Shown here: in pieces, positions 35,338 through 47,162 of the stretch
How the letters are laid out: every line of letters starts with the position of its first letter
Position numbering within the stretch: the stretch's first letter is position 1
Source of the DNA: Marisa cornuarietis
Taxonomy: Eukaryota; Mollusca; Gastropoda; Architaenioglossa; Ampullariidae
DNA: 64,000 nucleotides
Direction: 5' to 3'
NCBI GenBank assembly: GCA_004794655.1
Contig: SMMW01000612.1
Span: 1,079,501-1,143,500 of the forward strand
Position numbers and translations under genes: made by a program
The notes under the pieces: generated by a model
What the model was told of the DNA's origin: nothing
The model's database searches: none
Seen by the model: the letters and a program-made list of their open reading frames with translations, nothing else

Positions 35338-36189
35338 CGCCGAGACAAGCATTGCCACGTATAGGCGCCTGAACGCTCGGCACCCGGACATAGTCCTCCG
35401 GACTCCAGCGCTGTGGTTTGGGGATGAAATAAGATTTTGTTGTCCTTTCATAACGATAATTTTCCCTGCTTGCAAATTCCTACCTTTCACACGTCATTGA
35501 CACCTCGCCTTGTCAGCTGTTTACGCTTCTCTATCTCCAACCACTTACATAATGCTTCCCTCACAGCAATCACGCAAAGCCCTAAATGACAGTAGTGGTC
35601 TTTGACTGGGGAACACGTGGTCAATTTTAGTTTAACTCTTTAATTATTGGCGATGATTTTGCCCAACTATAGGTTACCAGATGTTAATAAGGTCCCAGAA
35701 CACAAGTTAATCTTTACTTAAACTACCTATCCTACATCTGCACGCGCCCTTTGTATCACATATCGTTGTAATCAACTACCCATAAAAGCACTCAGAAAGA
35801 AGTCTACAATAAAACACTTGACTCAGGATTTTTTCTACTTTTCTCCTGCTTCCCTTGAACGCCTTCACGTGTTGAGACTAGTACCTTTCTGACGTTTTCA
35901 ACGAGCGCTTCTGTAAACAGTCCGTATTAAGGTGAACGACCATTGCTCAAACTTGTGTCTAACATATACAGGCATGCTTCCTAAAGTTACAGCTTTGTCT
36001 CCAGAAAATGATGGTGGAACATAAATAATATAGCTAATATGTCAATTCACGATTTTTTTCGTTGTTTTTTTTTTTTTTTTTTTTTTGCAGAATACATACA
36101 TATATCACGAGAATCAAAGCTTCTCTTTTAATCTGTGCCTGCGTTAATGTATTTTTGAATGAGAACTTGACTGAGAAAATTTAATTTTG

Positions 36190-36212
36190 GTGTGTGTGTG
36201 TGTGTGTGTGTT
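36190..36212. repeat. TG microsatellite
   Basis: A short (TG)n run at the junction between the R5 and R6 units, preceded by a T-homopolymer at about 36065-36087. Confidence 0.9.
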
Positions 36213-37299
36213 TGCGCGTTTGCATGTTGTTGTACAAAATAATGCATGTCAGTGTATGTTTAAAAAATGGGTGTTTTTAGATTGGATTGAACCTTGTTTT
36301 TTTCAGATATTTTAAGCTTTGACATCATGCATTATAAATAATATTTCTAAACCAATAAAGTTGTGTTGTTGACCTCAGTGACCTAAATTAGTAATTACTA
36401 GCTCTGACTTGTCAAAAGTCGACAGCCGTGTACAAGATGGATTCCCTCTTGGTCCTAGTAGAAGGAGAAAAGTCCTACAGATGCAGTGCGCTGTCATGAC
36501 CTGACGCTGGCCCTGTTGCAAACAGAAATCGAGGCTGATGATATGTCATTCCTCCCACTGACAAGAAATAGTTGCCTCATCCGTGATGCTCACGTGCAGT
36601 GTTGACAGGTCCTCAGTAAATGACGTGGACAGAGTCGAGAACATGTCTTTTAAGAAGAAACAAAATACGTAAAACAGGCTGACAGCCTGTAAGCCATAAT
36701 GCCTGTCCATTAAGTTTATATATATATATATATCTCAGACCAAATTATTCTCCAAATTTCCCTAGGACGTCTCTTTCATGAGCTTCCACCCCCCAAACCA
36801 GCCCAAACGTCACTAACCAGTGGGCTGTACTTTTAAGGAAGTCATACTGTTAGAACAAAGCCCATTCCTGCACTCTTAAATAGGTACCCGTAATAATAGG
36901 TTACTTCCCCACACAAGCAGCTAAACTTTATATCTAAACACAAACTCTTGCTAGCTTTCTTATTATATCGGTTATGTTTCTGAGGATTTGCCAAGCTGGA
37001 GCTTATTTAAAAGACTTGATATTGATATAACATTTTAAAAATGCTGCTTTAGTCACTCCTTTAGGTAACTTGTCTAAGCTAAACTGTTTTCGCCTTTGGT
37101 GAGATGCCGCTGCTACAACTGATAACAAGCACTCCCAGACACATGCATGTCGCTAGTTACCCAAGCTAATGGCGGAGGATGATCAATGAAGTTCCCCTAC
37201 CGACACTTACATGCCACGAAGCTTAACTGAACTCTCACAATCCTGAATGTACCTGAGCTCGCACACTGTGTTTAGAGTATTACATAATTTTCTTTTCAA

Positions 37300-37881
37300 A
37301 TATATGTTAGCAGTGCTTGAGATCCCGTATGTAGAATAAAAAAGATAACCTCTTACTACTATAAATGCGATCTTCGCATTCCTGTCATCTATAAAGAACT
37401 TGTCCTCTCTTTAACTTCCCTTTAAATAAACTTACATTTAGCACCCCCTGATTCATCCAACAAAAAGCAAAACGCGAAAAAATAACTTTGTTCTAATTCT
37501 AGATACCCAGCTTATTTCACCCTTTACATGAAAGTCAAAAAGCATTCTGTAAACTTTACAAGGCAACCTACCATCATTTATTCTTAAAAGTTTCAACCAA
37601 TAACGAACACATCTAGTCACTGAACTGTTATTGGGTATCTGTGAAATTCACTATAGTCTACCTTATTTGGTTATACACCTATATAATTCCAGTTAATGCT
37701 TGAAGTCAAAAATATAAACTTCTTCACACTATTGAATTGCCTTATTTAATCCCCACAGTTGTAATATTCGCCGGACTTGAACATCAAAACTTTCAAAAAT
37801 GCATCTAAGCTCGTATGATTATGATTAAGCGCTAAGAGCATGCTTTCTATGAGTGTGAATATGCGCTATAAAAATCTTCAC

Positions 37882-37927
<46 letters not shown>

Positions 37928-38662
37928 GGATCTAAAAACTTTTATTATTAAAAATAAGTCTTTTATTCCTCTGCTTGACAAGTAAAAGTGAGCTTAGCAG
38001 AAAACAACAATCCTAGGTGTTTATAAACAAACTGATCTTCAATGATACTTACATACTCAACAGCTTACACTCAATCTTTCTGATTCCTATACAACCCATT
38101 TATTCACAACCGTGTCTTCAGCACAGATGTTTGCCGGTGGAGGCTGCAAACCTTCTTGTTGAGTGATAACATCAAAATCATCAATCAGACCTGTTCACTT
38201 TCCGTCTCCTAAACCCTAATGTCAAATCCTAGAATTACAAGTCTAGGGATTGTCCTCTACAATTATAATCCCTTGTACATCAAGGAAGCACTGAGAAAAT
38301 GAACAAAGGCTAACACTAACACCCATTTAGTAAACAATCGAAAAACTGCTGGGAGAGCTGCCAAATAAAATACAAATGAAATTGATTAATCAAACCCACT
38401 TAATTATTATGCATTATAGCTTTCCTTCCATTAAGGTTGCCTGCACTGTTCGAGATTATCTACTTCTGTTAAACACCACGTACACATTGTCAGTAATATT
38501 ATTAAAGTAAATTTGCATGACAGATACTACAAGGAGTCGAGTTATTTTGTACACATATATTTATTTAATCGGTGCAAAAATATTTTCCCGAAAATCTACG
38601 TTTCTCCTTACTTTAAAGTTCTGGACAAAAAATATTTATGAGAGAAATTAGTAATTACGCGT
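37300..38662. other. R6 5' flank with unit-specific DNA
   Basis: No gene is supported. Bases about 37300-37950 have no counterpart in the R5 unit. From about 37960 the sequence is again collinear with 29790 onward (for example CATTTATTCACAACCGTGTCTT and TTTATTCACAGTCGTGTCTT). Confidence 0.5.
37826..37926 (+). mobile_element. L2-like LINE 3' tail with (ATT)n
   Basis: TTAAGCGCTAAGAGCATGCT, about 20 bases, then ATGCGCTATAAAAATCTTC and an (ATT)n run to 37926. The same tail, on the minus strand, ends the LINE remnants at 55404 and 62285. AGCGC...GCGCT can pair, and AGAGCATGCTCT in the sister copies is a palindrome. This 'GCGCTATA...(ATT)n' ending is characteristic of L2-clade LINEs and the SINEs that use them. 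Confidence 0.65.

Positions 38663-38702
<40 letters not shown>
38663..38702. repeat. CA microsatellite upstream of R6
   Basis: A pure (CA)n run about 245 bp before the R6 start, followed by a looser CA/CG stretch to about 38737. Confidence 0.95.
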
Positions 38703-38704
<2 letters not shown>

Positions 38705-38904
38705 ACACGTGCGCACACGCACACACAAACAAACACACGGTTCCTGACGATATCTGTAGTGTTTTGTAGCATTCATGAAATATTTGTGTACCAAACAAGA
38801 TAATTATCATTGACAATCAAGTTCAAAATATTTTAAAATATTTTGGTTTTATTTGTTGCTAAGAGAAACACGAGTTTCTTTGTCGATGACCTTTTGCTGT
38901 TTCC

Positions 38905-38921
38905 TATAAAATCTTGTTTAG
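38905..38921 (+). promoter_or_regulatory. Conserved TATAAAATCTTGTTTAG element before R6
   Basis: Identical to the motif before R5 and also 41 bp before the ATG. It is either a TATA box with an ultra-short leader or the end of a 5' UTR intron with AG at 38920-38921. Confidence 0.45.
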
Positions 38922-38945
38922 CCAATAACAAAGATAATTTTCGTA

Positions 38946-39980
38946 ATGGCGAGTGCAAATTCCTCCTCGGTAGTTAGCAACATTTTCCTTAAGACCAACT
39001 CGACAGACCTGAGGGACTATGTACAAACTGCGACTGTTTATCGCTATATGCTCTTGGTTGTGGGAGGATTTGTGACTTCTGGTCTCACGATAATCGGAAT
39101 TCCGGGAAACATGATTTCCTGCATTGTATTCAAGCGCCAAGGACTTAAGGACCGCATGAATCTCTGTCTCTTTTCTCTTGCTCTTGCGGATCTTTTTTTG
39201 ATGTCGTATGCATTAATCTGGTCATCATGTGTGCTTTTCACCTTTTTCGGCTGGTGTGGATTCGGCGAAGAGAATTATATGATCTGCCTTCGTGTCAACA
39301 TCGGCGTTGCCTATGGATTTAGGGCTACCTCTGGTTTTTTCTCCCTAGTGATCTCGTTTGAACGATGTCTTTGTGTGTTATTCCCGCTCCGCGCATCCCA
39401 TCTCGTGCGTACAAGAACGATGGGGGTGATTTTGCTCATGTTAGCCGTTTTACCTCAGCTAGGATTTAGTCTTCTTCCCGTCAAGTATGAAGTTGGTCGA
39501 TCCCTAACCCCTGTCGGTCTCCAGTGGCAGCTTCTCCCATCTGCTCTGTGGTATCAACATAAAGACCTCATCGACGCCATCTTGTATATGTTAATGAGCG
39601 TCACCGTGCCGTTGCTCACGTTTCTAAGTGTTTCCATGGCAACATTTATTACAGTAATCAAGCTCAGAGCTGCAGCGTCATGGCGGGAAAAGGCGAGCTC
39701 CTCCATTGACCACCAGCAGACAGGACTAACAAAGATGCTGGTCCTCACATCCTGTCTTTACATCGTTACCATGGTACCGTTTGTGTCTCTGATTATCACA
39801 CATCTATTTATTTCAGAGTTTTCGACAAGCGGTCGCCTTGTGAACATCTATATGGCCTACTACACAATAGCAAACGGCTTCCCGTTCGTCAATAGCAGCG
39901 TTGTTGTCTTTATTTATTACAACCGATCTTCTCGATTCAGGGCAGAGATACAGAAGCTTGTGTCGTTTCAAAAAACGTAA
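38946..39980 (+). CDS. R6: gastropod chemosensory-type GPCR
   Basis: A 344-residue intact receptor, closest to R5. Landmarks are sequons NSS and NST in the N-terminus, GIPGN in TM1, KRQGLKDRMNLCLF in ICL1-TM2, LALAD in TM2, WCGFGEENYMICL across ECL1-TM3, SFERC after TM3, KYEV...LQW in ECL2, WREKASSSIDH in ICL3, TGLTKML and a TM6 proline, and NSSVVVFIYYNRSSRF at TM7-helix 8. From TM5 to TM7 the DNA differs from R5 at only scattered positions, fewer than in the N-terminal half. The start has the same context and distance to the TATAAAAT motif as R5. The ligand is unknown. Confidence 0.93.
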   Translation: MASANSSSVVSNIFLKTNSTDLRDYVQTATVYRYMLLVVGGFVTSGLTIIGIPGNMISCIVFKRQGLKDRMNLCLFSLALADLFLMSYALIWSSCVLFTFFGWCGFGEENYMICLRVNIGVAYGFRATSGFFSLVISFERCLCVLFPLRASHLVRTRTMGVILLMLAVLPQLGFSLLPVKYEVGRSLTPVGLQWQLLPSALWYQHKDLIDAILYMLMSVTVPLLTFLSVSMATFITVIKLRAAASWREKASSSIDHQQTGLTKMLVLTSCLYIVTMVPFVSLIITHLFISEFSTSGRLVNIYMAYYTIANGFPFVNSSVVVFIYYNRSSRFRAEIQKLVSFQKT

Positions 39981-42916
39981 AACGTTTGTTATAATATGAG
40001 CATTTTTTATTATATCTTACTTTTATATTTTAAATATATTACCTGTCTTGAGAAATATATAGTTTTTAAAAAGTTTATTCATGTATTTACGTACAGTACG
40101 ATGTTTAATGACATGCATTCCTAAAATCAAGAACGAATTCGAAACAAGCCTTAAAAAAAGATTTTTTCAGGATGCTCGTCATATCAACTCTAACGTATGT
40201 AGAAGCCCTCGCTAAGATCGGTAGGCAGCCGAATAGATTTTCTTTGGCCTTTGAGAAACACGACTAATGTACTGAATTGAAAAAGAATGACCTTTATTTA
40301 TAAATATTAAATTAATTATTAGTTATACTGTTTTAGCTTTTTTGCTTTAAATAACTGATAACATTAATTATATCTTTTAGTAAATGGCCAAGCTGGCACA
40401 TTCAGATGAACTATTGTCGCCTGTGTACAGGTACCGCAAAGCTTGGAGACTAAATTAGAAAAGATGTAGAACTTTCAATTTCATTAACTGTACATTTTTA
40501 TACATGAAAAATAATAAAACATGCCCTAAAAATAATTTAGAAAAAAAAACCAGTTTAGAGCAACAAATTAAAATGAATCCCAGCATTACTTTGGGAAACA
40601 CAGTTATCAACATTTGGTAGGCTTACATTTACGTTAAGGACAGTTGTCCAATAACCATTTGACTTATAAGTTTTGTAGGATTCGTGCCAAAAAGTAAGGC
40701 TTATTTAGCACAATAACCCATTTTTATGTTAAATCTAGTTATGGCAAAATCTTTCCTAATGTTTTCAAAACCCTAGATGCAATAGTACAGGCTTTTATTC
40801 CTTAAAAGTACAACATATAAATGATTTATTTATTGTTGTTTTCAAAAATGATTTTATTTTTCGTCTGAGAAAATAGCCCTTTGAGGAAGATGCCTAGCTA
40901 TTTACAAATTTTTAAAGAGTTTTTTTTAATAGTAACCAATAGTAACAGTCAGGCACGTTTGTGCACCTTTGATTTGAAAGAAGGAAAGTTATCAAATCCG
41001 CAGTTAACTGTACAGCTTTTGTTTTTTTAGCCACATCAGCCAGTACAATATCCAAGCATTGTGCATAACACTTTATTTACAATATTATCTGATTGCATAT
41101 ATATATGTATACCTGTGTTTTTTTAACTTGTGACTGAAATTCACGATCGATTCAATGCAAACGAAAGGTATCACAATAAGATACTCTATAACAAGCAAAC
41201 AAACTACAGTGGTTATTATTGTTAATTATTGCTTCTCTTCTTGACTTCCAGTTGTTGTCTTTTTATATTCGTTTGATCGTCTGATCTCTTATCTACCACG
41301 TGGCTTCCCACTTTATTCATTTTCTTCACATCTACTGTGTTAATAAGACCTCATGTGTGCGCCACAAATGAACAACTACCACCCCAACCACCACTGTTAT
41401 TACTAATGATACTACTGCAACTACAATTACAGTTGCATGTCAAAAGACCGTAAAAAAGTAAAGGCTAGAAACGAATATGATAGCAGAGATGACTTCATCT
41501 ATGCTAATGGCAATTAAGTGTTTTGAGGCCATTGTTAGTATGCTAATTGTGTTTCTATTTTTGTGTAACGCTTGCTTAACTATTATTACTCTCAGGGAAT
41601 AATATTTAGGTACAAAGACAATAGATAACACACTTCGACTGTTGCGTTAAGAAATAGCTTTACCTCTCTTTGAAAAATATTTTTAATTTATTTTTTTTAG
41701 AATACATACAGATGTATTTTGTTGTTGTTAAATGCACATTTCTAAACTTTGTTCAATTATGATCTAAACCTAACACATCGAGTAACACTAGTTATAGCAA
41801 AGATTAGTCTGTGAAGTTTTCGTTGTGTTTAATTGTAGTTGTCTAACGGTGAAGAAGTGTTGCAGTTTTACCAACCCTTTAGTTGCCTGAGATCCAGTCT
41901 GTGTTACAAGTTTAGCTTCAGTTAATACCGTTTATAGTTGTACAAGCAATAATGAAACAGAAAGGCTGCAACTTATCTCTTTGGCTCGCGATTATGGGTC
42001 TTATGCCTACTAAAACTTTAGTACTATGATAAAATATCATTGAAATTATAGTTTAAATATTGTTTGATCCTTCTGCAAGATCCATCAAATAAATAAATAT
42101 ATAATGTGATTGTATTATGTTGTGGAAACCCGCAGCAGCCCGTCCCAAGGTGTTTGGATTTCACTGCTTAATTTACTAGACCTTTGCTATAATTAGTATT
42201 AAGAAATGATGTGATACACTTGCTATAAGCAGTGTAAGAGTTACAATAATTCGCGTTCTTTGCCTTTACAGTTTAAGTTCTCGGTACTCTTATTAAAAAA
42301 TGTTACATTGTTTGTGCGTTTCTTCGTCAAACGCTAAGCATTGCCCCTGGGCAGCTGGGCATTTGAGTAAAGGATGTGAAATAGTTCATTCTAACATAAA
42401 TGTAATTCTGCAGTATTGACCTTATGTACATTGTTCACACATTAGCTTCTTGAATTCTTGCCATACATCTAACGAACCCAAATCTCTACGGTTCCCTGAA
42501 CAAAGACTTAGAGACGTGTAAATCAAAGAACAGCATAAAGATGCAAATTTGTTAAAATACATGATCAGCTTATATGTTTTTTTCCAAAAAATAGGCACCC
42601 CATTAATATCCGTGTTATCCGTTTTACGAAGGTTAATAAAAATGTGTTATCTTCCGTTTAAAATAAGTCTCAAAAACATACGCACATAACTTATCTCTGG
42701 CAATCGTTGTTGTTGTTGTACTGCAACGTTTTTCCTTAGCCTTGATGCTTGTGAGGAGGCAAGAAGCACATCGCACGACCAATAACAGTAAGTCCCTGCA
42801 TGACTGCTTGTCTTTATCTTCCCACTCGACGAGCAACGACTGGTACCCCAGCGACATTGATACTACCACTCGCTACCATGGACGGAGCGTGAAATCCTTC
42901 TTTTCCGGCTACACTG

Positions 42917-42991
<75 letters not shown>

Positions 42992-44582
42992 AACACAGAC
43001 ATCCACACCAGGATACACAATGCTACGCAGAGACGCGTTAACCATCAGCACCCGGACACTACGAAGTCCTCCAAAGATATTTCGTTCTCCTCTGATAACG
43101 GTAATTTCCCCTGCCAGAGAACTGCTGCCTTGTGAAGTCGCTCAAGGATCGGTCGAGATGTACTTGATGTTCCTACGACGACAGCTGGCAGCCACAACGT
43201 TCTTATATCGATGACTGGACCTGGCGTCTAGGGTTTTAAACTCGTCTATGGACATTCTCCCGAGTCTTTGCCCTCCCAGCTCAAGTATCTCTTTGTCGAC
43301 AATTAAACAAGTACTTTGCTCTCACTGACATTCGTGCGAAGAAGTGTCGTGCGAATTTTTGGTTTCATTACTAAAACCTTAGACACTAACGCACAATACA
43401 CCCCGGGATTCCTTTGGAAAAACGCACTTAGCATCTTTCAACCAGTCAGCAATTAGCCAGACATACAAGAGGAAGACCTCACACCATGCAACTATTATCC
43501 AGCTCAGGTGACAAGAAAGTGGGGAGAATCCTAGGAAAGGATAACATATCAGGAAGGTCCCTAAGCACATTTTGATCTTTGCTTAAACTCACGCATCATT
43601 TTGATTCACTACCAAGCGGTGCAGTAAGGTCACATTCTTTCTGATAACTGATAAGGTCGTTAAGTTGTAATAAAAATCTACGATATAATACGGACTTTAA
43701 AAAATATTTAGTTTTCCTCTGCTGTTCTCGAACTTTTTTTGCTGTTGAAATTAGTACCTCTCTGACGTTTTCGGGGAGAATGTTTACAATCAGTCTGTTC
43801 TAGGGGGAACGACCATTCGAGGAATTCCGTTTCTCCGGCCGGTCAGTGGACGCATATACAGGCTTGCTGGCGATAGTTACGGTATTTCTTTAGAAAATGA
43901 TGGTGGAGCATATGAAACATTTATTATTTAGATGCATCATGTAAATCTGTCAGTTCATAAAAATGTTTATCACTGGAACGCTGTTTTCACAGCTGCTGAT
44001 TAAACACTTTTACACGGATATCAAAGCTTCGCTTGTTATCTGCTCCTGCGTGAATGTATTTATGGGATGGATTAATGAGAAAATTAATTTCTAATGTGTA
44101 CGCGTTGGCATATTAGTGCGTTTGTACAAAATAATGCGTGTCAGGGTAGTCAATACATGTTTGAAAAGAGACAAAGAATTGTGTGTTTTTAGACTGCATT
44201 GAAGCTGATAATATTTTACTTCTGGAATTAATTTAACCACAAATTCGTCAACAGCACTGAATAATGTTTTATATAATCATATGTGTTTTGATAGGGCTTT
44301 CTATAACATCTGTCATGACTAATTATTCGAAGACCAGAGTTTCGGTATAAAACCATCTTCACTGTACTTTGACTATTGTCAGCATTTTCATCTGTCGTTG
44401 ACTCTGGAGTAGCAAACGCTTTAGCCTCCTTTTCCTCGCAGCTATAACTTTTGTTCATTCTCTGTCTTTCGCACTTTATTCTCCCATCTTTCTCTGTCAT
44501 TCAATACTGCATACTGACACAGTTTGTGTCCGGAGTTAACCGCACGCTCCTTTATAAGCGTGTCTCTGTGATATATAAATAA
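39981..44582. other. R6 3' flank
   Basis: No gene is supported. It is collinear with the R5 3' flank and, from about 41000 to 44400, with the R8 3' flank (56500-59460), for example the ACTCTCAGGGAATAATATTT block near 41590 and ACTCTCAGGGAAAATATTTTT near 56988. ORFs at 42633-43570 are shadows of CA repeats or chance readings. Confidence 0.55.
42921..42991. repeat. CA then TA compound microsatellite
   Basis: A (CA)n run of 60 bp followed by (TA)n, in the R6 3' flank; the counterpart of the tract at 35252-35337. Confidence 0.95.
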
Positions 44583-44690
44583 CACTGCACAACACAGGAA
44601 AAATTGTCTAAGGTTTTTCAGTTGATTTATAGCAATCTTGATGTCCTGAATCCAAATATTACATTGGTTTTCATAGATGAGGTCAACTTT
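44583..44690 (+). repeat. Left terminal inverted repeat
   Basis: Begins CACTGCACAACACAGG. It pairs imperfectly with 46095-46200 on the opposite strand. Confidence 0.6.
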
Positions 44691-44839
44691 CGAAGCTTTG
44701 GCCATATCTTCATTTGTACTTTTTTTTGTACAGTTACAGATATGTTCACTGTATGTGACGCGTTGTTCTTAATCACTTCTACACTATGAAGAATTTGCAT
44801 GTGCCACTTTTTTACTAATTGGTATTATCTGTCCACTAT

Positions 44840-44840
<1 letters not shown>

Positions 44841-44879
<39 letters not shown>
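44841..44879. repeat. CA microsatellite inside the transposon
   Basis: A pure (CA)n run. Protein similarity begins immediately after it, so the repeat marks the internal breakpoint where the 5' part of the ORF was lost. Confidence 0.95.
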
Positions 44880-44880
<1 letters not shown>

Positions 44881-44882
<2 letters not shown>

Positions 44883-45827
44883 GGTGCAAGAGTAGAAGAC
44901 TGGAGACTGTTCATCGACAGCAGCAAGCGGTCACTGAAATGTGTTCTATTGCACAACGGCAACCAGTTTGCCTCTGTACCCCTTGCTCACTCTACTAAAC
45001 TGAAGGAGAACTATGAAGCGGTGAAATATGTGCTGGAAAAAAATTGTTATGATCAGCATAAGTGGGTTATTTGTGTCGACCTTAAGATGGTTAACTTTCT
45101 GTTGGGGCAACAATCCGGTTTCACCAAGTATCCATGCTTCCTGTGCATGTGGGACAGTAGGGACACTGCTCATCATTATACAAAGAAGGACTGACCTGTG
45201 CGGGAGGAATTAGTACCTTGCAGAGCAAGTAACCTCATCAACAGCCCTCTGGTGGAGAGAGACAGAATACTCTTGCCACCACTGCACATCAAGCTTAGCT
45301 TGATCAAACAATTCACCAAAGCTCTGGACAAAGACAGTGGCTGCTTCAATTACATGTGCCAGACTTTTCCGGGATTGACCATAGTGAAGTTGAAAGCTGG
45401 TATCTTTGACGGTCCTCAAATCCGTCAGCTCATCACACATCCAGAGTTTGAAAAGTCAATGAACAAAGTGGAACCCGAAGCGAGGAATGCTTTTGTTCTC
45501 GTCGTGAAAAACTTCCTAGACAACAACAAGGCCAGAAACTATGCTGAACTTGTCAACAAAATGGTGACTGCTTTCAGAAACCTCGGATGCAACATGAGCA
45601 TCAAACTGCATTACCTTTTCTCACATATGGATTGGTTTCCTGAGAATCTTGGATCGATGTCCGACGAGCAGGGAGAGAGATTCCACCAAGAGATGAAAGA
45701 GATGGAGACCAGGTATCAGGGACGCTGGAATGCCGTCTTGATGGCTGATTATTATTGGACTCTAAAGAGAGACATCCCTGATGCTGAGCATTCGAGGGTT
45801 TCCAATAAACGGAAGTTCAAGCCCTGA
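44881..45827 (+). pseudogene. Truncated transposon-encoded protein with one in-frame stop
   Basis: About 315 codons in one frame, ending in a natural stop at 45825-45827. I recognise the family from repetitive uncharacterised proteins of aphids, hydrozoans and other animals, with the hallmark segments DWRLFIDSSKRSLKCVLLHN, VDLKMVNFLLGQQSG, TKYPCFLCMWDSRD, LPPLHIKLSLIKQF, KAGIFDGPQIRQL, SDEQGERFHQ and YQGRWNAVLMADYYW. The paired C-x-x-C in FLCMW and the H/E-rich C-terminal motif fit a nuclease-like core, but the function is unproven. TGA at 45192-45194 replaces the Trp expected in KKD-W-PVREELVP. The N-terminal part is absent. It is flanked by terminal inverted repeats, so it is probably a transposase remnant. 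Confidence 0.7.
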
Positions 45828-46094
45828 ATTTTGAACAGTGACGAGCATTGATGAGGTAACATACTATTAACTTGTGCGCAGCTTTATCAATGTCTAATAT
45901 TTAAGTTACAGTAATAGATGTTTTCAATAGTTACTTAACATTTAAGATTTTGTGTTCCAGAACGATTTCTTCTCTTTGAAACCAATTCTGGGTGAGAAAT
46001 GTGTATAGAAATAAACCGATTAATGTCGCAAAAATGTTAATGACTTGTTTACAAGGTAAAAATTGTAAACAATTAAAGTAGCAGATAACCCTGA

Positions 46095-46200
46095 CCTGAC
46101 CTAGACAAATGGAGGTCATTTTCGGACTCAGCGGTACCAAATTATCATAAATCAGTTGAAAAAACATAGACAATTAAAATTTTTTTGTTGTTGTGCAGTG
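46095..46200 (-). repeat. Right terminal inverted repeat
   Basis: Its reverse complement begins CACTGCACAACAACAAAA. It is the partner of 44583-44690, with roughly two thirds of positions matching by eye. Confidence 0.6.
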
Positions 46201-47145
46201 TAATATATTATTATTGCTGTTGCTTCTATTATAAAAATATTATTCCCAATAAGTTGCGCTCAAGTAGACAGTCGTTATGAAACGAGATTGTTTTGCAAAC
46301 CTCTCACCTTAAATCATTTTTTGACAGTTTGTTGTTGTTTAACTGGAATTGTTTTACTATGAATATTCGTACAGCCATAAAGCGATTAAAACCCTTAAAC
46401 TTTATAATCGCTATTAAGTCCAGACAGTAAGAGTGTCTTTTGGGTACAAACCGGTTTCTTGATATAGAATCTTTGGCGATGTGCAGTGGGTACTGCACCA
46501 AATGGTGGATCACTCCTTTGGTTTTGAAAGTGTTGAGCACAGGAGGTTAGTTTCAGTTTGTGGATTTCTCTTGCATTTATAGACTTTAATTTCTCCCGAA
46601 TCGAGTGATAGAGATTTGCAAAAAAGGGGCGTAAAGTAATTTTTAAAAAAGCTATCAACAGATACCAAGTGACAGAGGTGTGTGTGTGTGTGCGCGCGCG
46701 CTCACGCGCTTACGCATCCACATGTGACAAAGTCGTAACACAAAATATCAATTAATAATAGTTTGGAATTTTAAAACAATGCCTTCATAATTATATTCTC
46801 GAGAGTAAGTACATCCTTCAGGAAATCCCTCTGAATAAATATTAGAAAAACGGTTTTGAAAATCAGTCTCTAGTCTACTACAAACAATAAAAACCACTTC
46901 CTAGAGGTGTGTAAACATGGGTGGAGAACAGACAAGGAAATAATTTACACACATTTTTCCATCTGAAACGAGTCCATTCACAAAAAAAAATAGCTGTCTC
47001 GGAAAGATCTGCTCTTTTTTGCGCCAAATACTGAGATGACTAATAATTAGAACCAGACTAGTTTTTAATCAAGTTTTTCAAGCGCTACATTTATAAAGTG
47101 TCGAGATAAAGTTGTCCTACTCTTTTCGAAAAGAAATAGGCAACC
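46201..47145. other. R7 5' flank
   Basis: No gene is supported. Bases 46840-46960 match 60747-60850 upstream of R9 (shared AAATATTAGAA, TCTCTAGTC and AGGTGTGTAAACAT). A minus-strand ORF at 46395-46658 is unrecognised. A TTATAAAG at 47091-47098 lies 71 bp before the R7 start and could be a TATA box. Confidence 0.5.
46679..46701. repeat. TG/CG alternating tract upstream of R7
   Basis: (TG)n passing into (CG)n, about 460 bp before the R7 start. Confidence 0.9.
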
Positions 47146-47162
47146 TTCTTAATCTAGGATAA
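47146..47162 (+). promoter_or_regulatory. Putative 3' splice acceptor before the R7 start
   Basis: CTTCTTAATCTAG-GATA-ATG: the AG at 47156-47157 follows a pyrimidine-rich run four bases before the start codon. R9 has ACTAG-GATG-ATG in the same place. Confidence 0.4.

Larger units (their letters stand above)
32268..35959. other. R5 3' flank
   Basis: No gene apart from the retroelement pieces listed separately. TA tracts lie at 32330-32345 and 32573-32594. Most of the stretch is collinear with the R6 3' flank (39981-43800). The ORF at 33171-33395 and the minus-strand ORFs at 35115-35490 are shadows of AT-rich DNA or CA repeats. Confidence 0.55.
28741..36000. repeat. Long tandem unit carrying R5
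   Basis: Non-coding blocks before and after R5 recur in order around R6 (36290 onward) and R8 (52090 onward). Examples are the ACTCTGACTGG block near 28870 / CTCTGACTTG near 36400, CCTGTTGCAAACAGAAA near 28978 / 36514, GAATTCGTGCCAAAAA near 32977 / GATTCGTGCCAAAAA near 40680, and TTATATTCGTTTGATCGTC near 33524 / 41263. R5 to R6 start spacing is 7713 bp. The unit ends are approximate. Confidence 0.7.
36290..44200. repeat. Long tandem unit carrying R6
   Basis: Collinear with the R5 unit (28741-36000) and the R8 unit (52090-59460) in both flanks. Relative to the R5 unit it has extra DNA at about 37300-37950, including an L2 tail, and lacks the two retroelement pieces of the R5 unit. The ends are approximate. 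Confidence 0.7.
44583..46200 (+). mobile_element. TIR DNA transposon, CACTG-type ends, 3-bp target duplication
   Basis: The left end CACTGCACAACAC (44583) and the reverse complement of the right end (CACTGCACAACAAC, ending at 46200) open inverted repeats that stay alignable for about 100 bp, sharing TTGTCTA-x-G-TTTTTC and TGATTTAT. TAA lies directly outside both ends (44580-44582 and 46201-46203), a plausible 3-bp target duplication. CACTR ends with 2-3 bp duplications are typical of the CACTA/EnSpm (CMC) superfamily; the assignment is inference. The element carries a 5'-truncated, stop-containing ORF (44881-45827) and is therefore non-autonomous. The R8-R9 interval, otherwise collinear, has no such block, so it inserted after that duplication. 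Confidence 0.6.

Noticed and set aside
39044..39748. Minus-strand ORFs over receptor genes (also at 3732-4253, 10079-10711, 14419-15432, 23161-23667, 31841-32035)
   Set aside because: They are antisense shadows of conserved receptor coding sequence. Their similarity to one another only reflects the receptors.
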